Of a DNA stretch of 64,000 nucleotides, positions 21,368-31,086 are shown in pieces. Source of the DNA: Craspedostauros australis (lineage: Eukaryota > Bacillariophyta > Bacillariophyceae > Mastogloiales > Achnanthaceae); assembly GCA_026770025.1 (NCBI GenBank), contig JAMXDE010000014.1:1240001-1304000 (forward strand), given 5' to 3'. Under the pieces are notes generated by a model, which was given only the letters and a program-made list of their open reading frames with translations, ran no database searches and had not been told where the DNA came from. The position numbers were made by a program, and so were the translations under genes. Position 1 is the first letter of the stretch. Each line of letters starts with the position of its first letter.

Positions 21368-21697
21368 TCCGGTGACCTCGGCAGGGCCAACGGACCTGGG
21401 ACATCCGGCAAAACCAGGTCGGAGTGGCTCATTCGACCCATCGGACAAAATAATGCAATAATTAAAGTTATGTCCCAATTCGCAGAACGTGAAGAAACTG
21501 ACATTCCAAACTCTTCTTTCACATTCCAACAATGCCTTCCAGTCGAGATGAATGCAATATGGATGTATGCTGGACTAGTAGGTGCACTCATGGAGATCTC
21601 AGGAGGAGATCGAACTTTGGAAGTTGAGAGCAATGAAGAGCTCACAGTTCAGAGAAGTAGATTCTAACAAACAATTAGCTTTCTACTATCATCACCA
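21368..21697. other. Spacer upstream of the Crypton, no gene seen
   Basis: No convincing coding sequence. It ends in a TIR-family terminus. Confidence 0.4.
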
Positions 21698-21713
21698 CCC
21701 CGGATTTCCAACA
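21698..21713. mobile_element. Solo right terminus of the TIR family
   Basis: CCCCGGATTTCCAACA, preceded by sequence like the matching end at 2428 (CTCACAGTTC..GATTCTAACAAACAA). No TGTCAGGAATC-type partner was found on the left. A truncated copy. Confidence 0.5.
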
Positions 21714-21921
21714 TGTGCATTCAAGTACTGGCCTCTCCGGTGTGCTGTGGGCTTTCCACCGTCGTCGTCCTCCTTGTCTTCGTCGTGTCTGTTGCGATCT
21801 CTCAGGATCCGGTTCTTTGGGTTGTCCTGTTCCTCATCTCATTTCCAGTAACACCCAGTAAGCTCCGATTTCAACAGCATCTTCGATTGTCTGCATCAAA
21901 CCACCCATCACCCTCCTTCGT

Positions 21922-23034
21922 TTGACCTGCCACCACCATCGGATCATGAACCACCCACGCCCAAACTCTCCCAACGACGCGCACCAGCCTTCGCCAAAGG
22001 TACGCTGTCCTCATGAAGCCCGCGATGTCCACTCTCCTCACCAGGGGCTCAACCCTTATGCTCTCCCTTTCATACCATCGGTCTCCCATGACCAATCTAC
22101 GATGATCGCACCAGTGGTGAACTATGTACCATCCCCAGCCCCTGCGTCCCCTCCAGCTCATGCGAACTACAACTATCCCGCATGAGGTGGGCACTACGAC
22201 ACTGCGATAGCAAACGTTGGGTATGGTGCGAACTTGCATTCTGCTTTTGTTGGCATCCCGAACTACCTCATGCCACCTATGGTTACTGCACCTGATCCAT
22301 ACAGTACCTATCCAAAACTACCATTCGCGCACAGCATGCCAACCACCTGCATTGGCAACTTGAAATGTCAAGGTTGTGGTATCATGTTCTGCGGTTGCTC
22401 CAATCCGGCATATGCGAGACTCTTGTTCTGCCCGCAATGTGGAACAAACCACAAAGGAGCTGGGCAGGTTAGCTTTGCCCAGAACCGTAATGATCGAAAC
22501 GGATCCAATGCAGCATCCTGTCCACATGTCCAAGCAAATTGCAGCGTTGTCATGTCTGCTCCGGTCCCAACCAGCATTGACAATGATTGCGATGACAATG
22601 CGATGATGAGTGACACCATCGTCAACAACAAAGTCTCAGACCCTGGATGGCAAACCTGGATGAAGGATATGTCTGCAAAGCAGAAGCTCCTATCCCTCTT
22701 CGGGATAGCTGGCAGAGATCCAGGCGCACTGAGGAACTTCCCAAAGGGCGGATACCCAGGGATTTCGACCAAGGCCAACAGATACCATTGGGATTCCATG
22801 GAACGAGCAAGGGAAGAGCATGTTTCTATCTTTTGGAATGCAGCTTCCCCCAACACCATGGTTTCACCTCAACTGTGCGAGGTCATCAAGTATGTCCGGC
22901 ACGACAAGGCTCTACCCCCTGTGGGATTGGTGGATACTGTCTGTCTCTTCGCCTTCTTTGGAAATGACAACTTCTCCAAAGCTGCAGTTGTCTGTGGACG
23001 TATATCAGCACACTGCGATACACACCGAAGCTAA
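21922..23034 (+). pseudogene. Zinc-ribbon-like ORF with one TGA stop
   Basis: One plus frame is open from the ATG at 21922 to 23034 except for TGA at 22183-22185, between HANYNYPA and GGHYDTAIA. The first part is Pro/His-rich. After the stop comes a cluster of cysteines (LKCQGCGIMFCGCSNP..LLFCPQCG), consistent with a zinc ribbon or knuckle. Later it reads WMKDMSAKQKLLSLFG and LVDTVCLFAFFGNDN. It lies beside the Crypton but in the opposite orientation. I do not recognise the family; a transposon accessory protein is a guess from context. Confidence 0.4.
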
Positions 23035-24839
23035 ATCGTGAATGTACCATCAAATCTCCTTCTTCTTGTGACATCATCATATCCATGTGTATGTCAGTGC
23101 ACTTCTGTGAGCATTGTACCGCAGTTGTATTTACCGCAACTCCCAGTACAGAACAAAGGTGACACCAACATGGACCAAGCCCAAGAAACCACCTTGACAT
23201 GCTCGGATCAAGTCGATGACGCCATATACAAAATGGTTATGTCTCTACATACAAGGCATGCCCAAGAAAAAGGAGCTACATCAGTGAACCTCCTACTCCC
23301 TTGTGATTGGCATGAATAACGAGAAGAGGGCACATCGTAATTCACTGCCCTGTTGCTGGTATCCCAGTGAAAGGCAGAACCCAGAAGGCCAGACCTCGCC
23401 ACCAATTCCCATCAACACGCTTCGATAGATTATTCATCACACGTTCATAAAAACAAAATCCATCTCATGCTTTCTTGCTCACATCAACACTTCATCATTC
23501 TCCAATTTCATCACTTTGACCACAAGCAAACCGTGTACATCACACACAATGAAATCACATGTTGCAAACAATCCATCATCATCCCACAATACCCAGAGAA
23601 CAACAATCATCATGCCAACACTAACACTATAAACACAACACAAATACAAAAAACAACCCAACCTCACCCTTCTACTTTGAATTGATCACTCAGACAAAGC
23701 TGTGCAGAAATTATCCTTGACAAACAAATCAGAATCTATCAGGCAACATGACAAGATGTGTGAGTTCACAAGAGGGTGTTGCATAAAAAAGACGAATCCG
23801 GTATTGGCAACGCTTATCTTGAAAGAATGTCCAAATGCCATTACTTGGCGACCATGAGGAATCGGTGAACAAACAGCAGCGAAGGGAGCAGATGTCACTT
23901 TGTCATCCCCAAGTGAGGAGCAGTCATCGTCACTCATCGCAGCACCTGAGTTCTGTTAAACGTTGGATTGCATGCTTTTCAGACGTAGCGCACCAGGTTT
24001 GTAGCACAGTGAGTGGCAGGATTTGCAGAGTAGACTGGTACCAAGCAAACAATGAGAAGAGGTGCATCAATGTCAACATCACTCTTGTGATCATTGAAAT
24101 TGAAAGATGAATTTTGATTACACTGGACTTTCTTGTCAGCAGCACAGTGCAAGATGAGATTGGCGATGATGTGAGGGATGTGATTAAATTTTGGATTAGC
24201 ACTACTGGGGTGATTGTGAATTGTGAGCAATCAAATCACTTTTAGAATCAGTGATTTTGATTGTGTGAAAAATAGCACGTGTGACCATGTGACATCGCGT
24301 AAAATGAAAGTGTGATATGAAGATGAACATGAGAGCAAAGCAACACATTTCCATGATGTTTGGAAGTTGGAGCTATCGATGTTCGTGATAATCCCATCCT
24401 AGTCCAGACCAGAAGCCTTGAGGTGAGAATCATGACCAAACAACCCAATGCGCTTCTTGATGATTGTGCCAAATTGGATGTCTTTCAAATTGCATCAGAT
24501 GGCATGTTCTTGATTCATCATGGAAGTGTTCTGCACAATTGTTTGCAAAGAGGTATGGATGGATGTAGAATGTTCTGTAATGAGTGTAGATGTACGATTC
24601 ATGCTGATGGTGAGACCTCGATACCATTGAATTTGTTGATGTGTTGGTTCGTTTTCGTCTGTTGTGGGAGAAGCGGCAAATTGTCAATTTCAAAGATAAT
24701 GCTTTCAGGAGTGCGCCTGCTGCACTGATCGATGCCGTCACCTGTATGTCGTGGAGTGGAGTGGATGCAGGTTGGACAAACAATTCGAATAATGGTTATA
24801 CTAGGTGAAATATAGCTGTGTGCCGATAGGTATTGAAGG
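23035..24839. other. No supportable gene
   Basis: About 1.8 kb holding only short ORFs on both strands (for example 24360-24728 plus and 23686-23937 minus) without recognisable motifs. AT-rich in places. It may be the decayed 3' part of copy D. Confidence 0.4.
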
Positions 24840-25463
24840 TTGGGTCAGAAAATCAATGGCATGCATCGCGTGGTCTGGCGTCATCTTGAATTGATTGCTC
24901 ACTTGGATGGGGAACAACTCTCTGTGAAAGCGAAAGGGCTATTGGTACACATGACGCATGCTGTGAACTGCAAGCGCATAAGATTCGCTTCGTTTGCGTT
25001 GTCCCCGAAAAGAACGAATTTTGAAATGGGAGGGAAGTGTCTTGTTGAGGCGGTCAATCAGCTCCTTGTCCGTTGCTGCTGATGACTCAAGTTCCTGATT
25101 ATGTTTGATTCCAACCTCCAAGACGCACCCTTGTTCCTTGATGGACACATTCACGTCCCCTTAGCAAGTCCCACCTGGGAGTTCGAAAGTGATTTCAAGC
25201 ACCTTGCCACGCTTCTGGGGAGTACACGTGACACACAACAGGCAAGAAGATTGCGCTGTTCTTGTTCGTCCAAGCTGCAATGGATCAGGCACGACTGGGA
25301 CCAACTTGCAAGGGTGTCTCAGCTGTACTGTTTTCACAAGCATGCCACAACGTGGAACAGACTCAGCAGAAGTAGCACCAGGAGAAACCACAGATGGTGC
25401 AGGTCCAGGAAGACGTGAGGGATCACTAGGAGCAGCAGTCACTGTGTTGATTACCACACACAC
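24840..25463 (-). pseudogene. Unknown family, copy D (divergent, broken)
   Basis: Minus-strand fragment matching the central domain of copies A and B at protein level: VLEITFELPGGTC aligns with IIDLKFQVPGGSC, VNVSIKEQGCVLEVGI with FHVSVVPGGMSLLLEM, and ELFPIQVSNQFKMTPDHA with ELPFAVNWQLEKSSDGV. An in-frame TAA interrupts it directly after PGGTC, near 25160, and another stop follows VYQ at 24939-24941. The N-terminal part is Pro/Ser-rich like the linker of copy B. It is clearly older than A or B. Confidence 0.5.
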
Positions 25464-25837
25464 TATTTAGCCTGTCCCACCTAGTCGTAACAAATAGCCC
25501 AAATCTCAAATCGGTGAATCGTGACGATCTTCGGTGGCTTCTCTTGTCTGTTCGAGTGAGCTCATGTGTGGTGTCCTGGTTTGAAGAGGGAAACATAACA
25601 TTGCACTGGTGGGGTAGTCAAGTGAGGGTTACGTTTTGCTGTTGGAGGTTGGAAATACTATTTTCGAGTTTTCATCTCGGACACACTGACTAGGCATTCC
25701 GGAGAACTGAAAGCGATTTTCGTCCCTGTGGAGGGACACCCCTCCTAGATTTGGGGAGGACCAAGAAGACGATTAGGCACCAATGCTTGCACAAGAGAGT
25801 CCTGTTTTGTTACGTTGAAAAACCAAGGGAAACACCA

Positions 25838-26511
25838 GCGACCGTCTGCGAGGCGCAGTAATTACCTAGTTTAGTCAGAATCCCTTTTTAATCCATGTAA
25901 TAGCGCATTGTCGTGGCTCTCAAAGAGCGAAATCTGAAACAACTTGGACATCAGCAGCAACATCACCTCCATACACCCAATTTTTGCCATCCCAACTGGG
26001 TATCAACAAAGACCAAGACAACACATTCACAAAATTCAAATCCAACTACGCTATACAGACAGATGTTGGTGTGTGGGGTTACTGATTCACTGTTAGTTTT
26101 TTGGGGTTCACTACACTGTTTCAATTTGCATTCATTTTCACATTGACCTGGCTGCATTTTTTGTCTCCTACTCCTCTTTATCATTGTCATTATCATTATC
26201 ATCATAATTATCATCATTCCAACCACCAATTCCAGTGTAACCTGGAAATTGGCGGATAAAATGAGAGAGGGAGAACTACCCATCCTCTTCATACCTGTAG
26301 TGCGCCAGGCATGTAAGCAGTGAAGCCTGCTGCTGGTGCCACTCCTGTTGGTGCTGCTGCTGCTGCTCCAAATTCTTCTGGTGTTTTCCCTCCCATCACT
26401 TCATCAAAGGCAATTGATTCAGCCAAAGCTGCTTTCTGTTGTCTTGCAGTCTTGGTTGCTGCAGTTGCAGCAGCCATTGCCTTTGCCACAGCCGCAAGCT
26501 TCGAAGGTGGC
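25838..26511 (-). other. Unknown family, copy C: 3' half joined to mariner 2
   Basis: On the minus strand, 26511-26289 encodes KAMAAATAATKTARQQKAAL, AFDEVMGGK and PAAGFTAYMPGAL, close to the tail of copy B (AMAAAVAANKTAREQQATL, PAAGFTAYMPGT). Noncoding sequence then continues to match: CTCTCTCATTTT, ACTGGAATTGGTGG, a GATGATAATGA-rich stretch equal to the acidic tail of B, TCTTTGTTGATACCCA, GGAGGTGATG, CAAGTTGTTTCAGATTTCGC and a final TAATTACTGCGCCTC near 25,850. So the last exon and 3' flank of the family lie directly behind the mariner transposase frame. Confidence 0.65.
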
Positions 26512-28493
26512 GGTTGTTGGTGGTGGTTGTTGTTGGTGGTTGGTGGTGGTGGTTGGTGGTGGTGGTTGGTGGTGGTGGTTGGTGGTGGTGGTTGGTGGTG
26601 GTTGTTGTTGGTGGTGGTGGTTGGTGGTGGTGGTTGGTGGTGGTGGTTGGTGGTGGTGGTTGGTGGTGGTGGTTGGTGGTGGTGGTGGTTGTTGTTGGTG
26701 GTTGTTGGTGGTGGTTGTTGGTGGTTGTTGGTGGTGGTGGTGGTTGTTGTTGGTGGTTGTTGTTGGTGGTGGTTGTTGGTGGTGGTTGTTGGTGGTGGTT
26801 GTTGTTGGTGGTTGTTGGTGGTGGTGGTTGTTGGTGGTGGTTGTTGTTGGTGGTTGTTGGTGGTGGTTGTTGGTGGTGGTGGTTGTTGGTGGTGGTTGTT
26901 GTTGGTGGTGGTTGTTGGTGGTTGTTGGTGGTGGTTGTTGGTGGTTGTTGGTGGTGGTGGTGGTTGTTGTTGGTGGTTGGTGGTGGTGGTTGTTGGTGGT
27001 GGTTGTTGGTGGTGGTTGTTGGTGGTGGTTGTTGTTGGTGGTTGGTGGTGGTGGTTGTTGGTGGTGGTTGTTGGTGGTGGTTGTTGTTGGTGGTTGTTGG
27101 TGGTGGTGGTTGTTGGTGGTGGTTGTTGTTGGTGGTGGTTGTTGGTGGTTGGTGGTGGTGGTTGGTGGTGGTGGTGGTTGTTGTTGGTGGTTGGTGGTGG
27201 TGGTTGGTGGTGGTGGTTGGTGGTGGTTGTTGGTGGTGGTGGTTGTTGGTGGTGGTTGTTGTTGGTGGTGGTTGTTGGTGGTTGGTGGTGGTGGTGGTTG
27301 TTGGTGGTGGTTGTTGGTGGTGGTTGTTGTTGGTGGTTGTTGGTGGTGGTGGTTGTTGGTGGTGGTTGTTGTTGGTGGTGGTTGTTGGTGGTTGGTGGTG
27401 GTGGTTGGTGGTGGTGGTTGTTGTTGGTGGTTGTTGGTGGTGGTGGTTGTTGGTGGTGGTTGTTGTTGGTGGTGGTTGTTGGTGGTTGGTGGTGGTGGTT
27501 GGTGGTGGTGGTTGGTGGTGGTTGTTGGTGGTGGTTGTTGTTGGTGGTGGTGGTTGGTGGTGGTGGTTGGTGGTGGTGGTTGGTGGTGGTGGTTGGTGGT
27601 GGTGGTGGTTGTTGTTGGTGGTTGGTGGTGGTGGTTGGTGGTGGTGGTTGGTGGTGGTTGTTGGTGGTGGTGGTTGTTGGTGGTGGTTGTTGTTGGTGGT
27701 GGTTGTTGGTGGTTGGTGGTGGTGGTGGTTGTTGGTGGTGGTTGTTGGTGGTGGTTGTTGTTGGTGGTTGTTGGTGGTGGTGGTTGTTGGTGGTGGTTGT
27801 TGTTGGTGGTGGTTGTTGGTGGTTGGTGGTGGTGGTTGGTGGTGGTGGTTGGTGGTGGTGGTTGTTGTTGGTGGTTGTTGGTGGTGGTGGTTGTTGGTGG
27901 TGGTTGTTGTTGGTGGTGGTTGTTGGTGGTTGGTGGTGGTGGTTGGTGGTGGTGGTTGGTGGTGGTTGTTGGTGGTGGTTGTTGTTGGTGGTGGTGGTTG
28001 GTGGTGGTGGTTGGTGGTGGTGGTTGGTGGTGGTGGTTGGTGGTGGTGGTGGTTGTTGTTGGTGGTTGTTGGTGGTGGTTGTTGGTGGTGGTTGTTGGTG
28101 GTGGTGGTTGTTGGTGGTGGTTGTTGTTGGTGGTTGTTGGTGGTGGTTGTTGGTGGTTGTTGGTGGTGGTGGTGGTTGTTGTTGGTGGTTGTTGTTGGTG
28201 GTGGTTGTTGGTGGTGGTTGTTGTTGGTGGTTGTTGTTGGTGGTTGGTGGTGGTGGTTGTTGGTGGTGGTTGGTGGTGGTGGTTGTTGGTGGTGGTTGTT
28301 GGTGGTGGTTGTTGGTGGTGGTTGTTGGTGGTGGTTGTTGGTGGTGGTTGTTGGTGGTGGTTGTTGGTGGTGGTTGTTGGTGGTGGTTGGTGGTGGTGGT
28401 TGGTGGTGGTGGTTGGTGGTGGTGGTTGGTGGTGGTGGTTGGTGGTGGTGGTTGGTGGTGGTGGTTGGTGGTTGGTGGTTGTTGGTGGTGGTT

Positions 28494-28506
<13 letters not shown>
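26512..28506 (+). repeat. 1,995 bp of pure G/T on the plus strand
   Basis: From 26512 to 28506 I see no A or C on the plus strand; the sequence is an irregular mixture of GGTGGTGGTTG, GGTGGTTGTTG and GTTGTTG blocks. Stop codons need A together with T, so all six frames are open, which explains the many very long ORFs. In the minus-strand mariner frame it reads as His/Gln/Pro/Thr/Asn runs. Confidence 0.95.

Positions 28507-28563
<57 letters not shown>
28507..28563 (-). repeat. CAA/CAG trinucleotide run
   Basis: TTG repeats with occasional CTG on the plus strand. On the minus strand in the mariner frame they give Asn/Ser-rich sequence after AKIIEPH. It joins the coding part to the G/T tract. 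Confidence 0.85.
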
Positions 28564-28564
<1 letters not shown>

Positions 28565-29530
28565 GAGGCTCAATGATCTTGGCTTTGCTCTTCCTGGGCG
28601 TCTTCTTCTTCTTGCCTTTCTTCTGTTGCTCAGCCTCCTCATTGGCTCTGGTGGTCGCGACAATTTGCTTCTCCAGCAACGGAATGAGGCTGCTGGTTGT
28701 TGGCAGGCTCGTTTTAAGGCATTGCAGACCACTGACAGCCATCACCTTGAGCGCATCATCGTACATACCTTTGATGTCAGGCTTGGCATATTTGAAGCCA
28801 GCTGATTTGCCTTTGTTGCCTGTTGCAGTTGGCTTCTTGGTGGTTGTGTTGGTTGCCTCATCCTCCTCCTCCTCCAACGCGAAGTCCGTGTGAGACACAG
28901 TCACACCAATCTCATTGCCGTCCTCGTCAGTTTCAGTGAACGTTTGTTTCCGCACGTTCATGCTCAGTCCCTTGCGCTCCGTCACAAATTCGTCACCTCC
29001 TTCCGCAGCACAAATTGCGTAGGCGATCTGATGGTGGCGAACATACGCGCGAGCGACCTTGTCCAGCCCAAATTGCTCCCAACAGGTTCCACAAGCACCC
29101 CACAACGCTTCGGTGGTGAACATGCGACTCCTGTAGTGCTTACTTTGATGTGCTGACACGTGTTTCGACATCGCTGGGAATATCGTATCGTCTTTCACAT
29201 TCGTGATGGGAGAATTTGATGGTTGGAAGCGTAGGTGCCATCCGCGACTGTCGAACTCCTCGTTGATGAACCTGAGCAGTTCCGTGTCTCTGTGTGGCCC
29301 CGCGCCATCCATCGGTACCGAATCACCACGTTCTTGCCCGTTTTCGCCTTGATTTTGCTGGCGAGCGAATCCAGTGCGGGGATTTCTTTTTCGCGGAAGA
29401 ATTTCTTGAGGCTGTATTTTGGCTTGGGCTTATCACGATGACCATCTGTTTACTTGCTGCCTGTGATCTCCAGTGGTTGAAAGTACAGTTCACCCTTCTT
29501 GCAAGAGATTTTGTTGGGATCAGGAAGGTG

Positions 29531-29710
29531 CTTGTACTTGGTTGGCGAGACCCAAGTTCGCTTGTACTTGGTTGGCGAGACCCAAGTTCGCTTGTACTTG
29601 GTTGGCGAGACCCAAGTTCGCTTGTACTTGGTTGGCGAGACCCAAGTTCGCTTGTACTTGGTTGGCGAGACCCAAGTTCGCTTGTACTTGGTTGGCGAGA
29701 CCCAAGTTCG
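29531..29710 (-). repeat. 6 x 30-bp in-frame repeat in mariner 2
   Basis: Six identical 30-bp units plus a 7-bp partial unit. On the minus strand each adds YKRTWVSPTK to the transposase between the first and second catalytic Asp blocks. Being a multiple of three, the expansion keeps the frame but inserts about 50 extra residues into the catalytic domain. Confidence 0.95.
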
Positions 29711-31086
29711 CTTGTACGTGGTCTTCTGCGCTCGGACCATGCGCCCAACACGTTCGAAGCTGACCCAATACGCCTTTCCTCCTTGCCCAAAGCAGTTGTC
29801 TGTTGGAGCGAACGCTGTTGATGCAATTGCCATGGTCTTTTCGATGTGGCACTTGTGGTGCACAGCATGCTTCACAGGCTTAACTCCCATTTGGGGCACA
29901 TGTTTGAGATTCTTCTGAGCGACAATAGAGTAGAACCACTTTTCATCCATGTGGACAACAACAACTTGCGTATTCTCAAACAGCTCAGTTGATTCCCAGA
30001 ACACACAGAAGTCCTTGGCCCAGATGTTGCGCTTCACCTTGATGTCACCCTGGATCTTGGGGAGCATTGTTGTAAAACGGTATTCGCTGCCCTCCAATCC
30101 CATCACGTATGCTCAGATGGTGTCTTTGCAGACGCATTGGACGTTGCCGTTTCCTGCTAGTTCACGTGCAACATCGTTCCACGAGATTGCGCCATTGCAT
30201 CGTCGCAACACATCCTGGAGCTCAAATTGCAGGAAGGGACCACGCTGCAACCACGAATCAGACAGGGATTTTGCGGATGCCAGCTCTTCAGGCGAAGCAT
30301 GGTCAAAGGCATAACATATGTCCTCAGTCGTCAAGTGTTGTCTTGGATGCTTAAGCCGCAGTTGTTTCACAAAGATGGCACGCGGTGTGAAGTATTGCTG
30401 TTGCTTCTTGGGGCAGGTGAAGATGGTGCTGCCCGCATCGCTGCGCTTCTTCCGTTCCAGCTTGTTCTGTTGGAATTTCTTGATGTTGCGATCGACAGTG
30501 CTAGCGCCAATATCCCATGCGTGGGCGATCAATTTCATGTTGGCTGGGATCCCACCCAAATTGAAATAGAGAACGATGTAGTTTTTGTTGTCTTGCCTAT
30601 CAAATTGTTTCTTCCTATTGATGGGCTTAGTGTTGCTACGCCCTCCATCCTTTCGCAACCATCCTTTCGTTGTTGCGCCTTTCTTCATCTGCTTCGTGAG
30701 ACGGGCGATTGCTGTTGCCTTCTGCTGCCGCGAGACCTCCAGAAAAGCGGCGATTTTGGTTTCTTGCGATTCCGTGGTAGTTGGGGATGGTGTTGGGGGC
30801 TTAGCCTTGTTGTTGACACGCGCAACAGCGACAGAGCGATGCTGGGGAGAAAGGAGGGAAGGCTTAGCAAAGCCACCAGCAGTGCGAGTCCGCGCGAAGG
30901 TGCGAGGCTGTGTGGTGTGCAGAGATGCTCACAAAAAACGTACATTCGGCTCTGCCCCATCACTGGGGTCACCATGACCATTGCCACCTCTCCTGGTGCA
31001 AGAGGCCCATCGCGTTTGACTGTAGCTCTGTCCGCGGTCTGCTTAATTGCAAACTCAACATGACATACGCCCAGGTCGCGGACCTT

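Larger units (their letters stand above)
26289..30912 (-). pseudogene. Mariner/IS630-like transposase 2, chimeric and broken
   Basis: The N-terminal part (30912-30113) has IAAFLEVSRQQ.ATAIARL, a helix-turn-helix-like region with WDIGASTVDRNIKKFQ and SDSWLQRGPFLQFELQDVL. It is interrupted by TGA at 30113-30115, where the family would have Trp (DTI-stop-AYV). The catalytic part has VVVVHMDEKWFYS (first Asp), six copies of a 10-residue insert (YKRTWVSPTK), a frameshifted stretch between 29450 and 29312, then MDGAGPHRD (second Asp) and SPITNVKDDTIFPAMS (third acidic block). A C-terminal region (RAYVRHHQIAYAI) of a type I associate with diatom mariners leads into a basic stretch, about 2 kb of A/C-only codons (His/Gln/Pro/Thr/Asn) and the tail of copy C. 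The start codon is uncertain. Confidence 0.7.

Noticed and set aside
26289-28805. Very long ORFs on both strands (750-1,000 codons of Trp/Val/Gly or His/Pro/Thr)
   Set aside because: A strand with only G and T (or only A and C) cannot contain stop codons, so all frames are open by composition. Only the minus frame joined to mariner motifs has any coding support.
21922-30115. Alternative genetic code with TGA read as Trp
   Set aside because: TGA interrupts several transposon ORFs and in mariner 2 falls at a likely Trp, but TAG and TAA interrupt others equally, and the VPS13-like host gene ends at TGA. Ordinary decay explains it.
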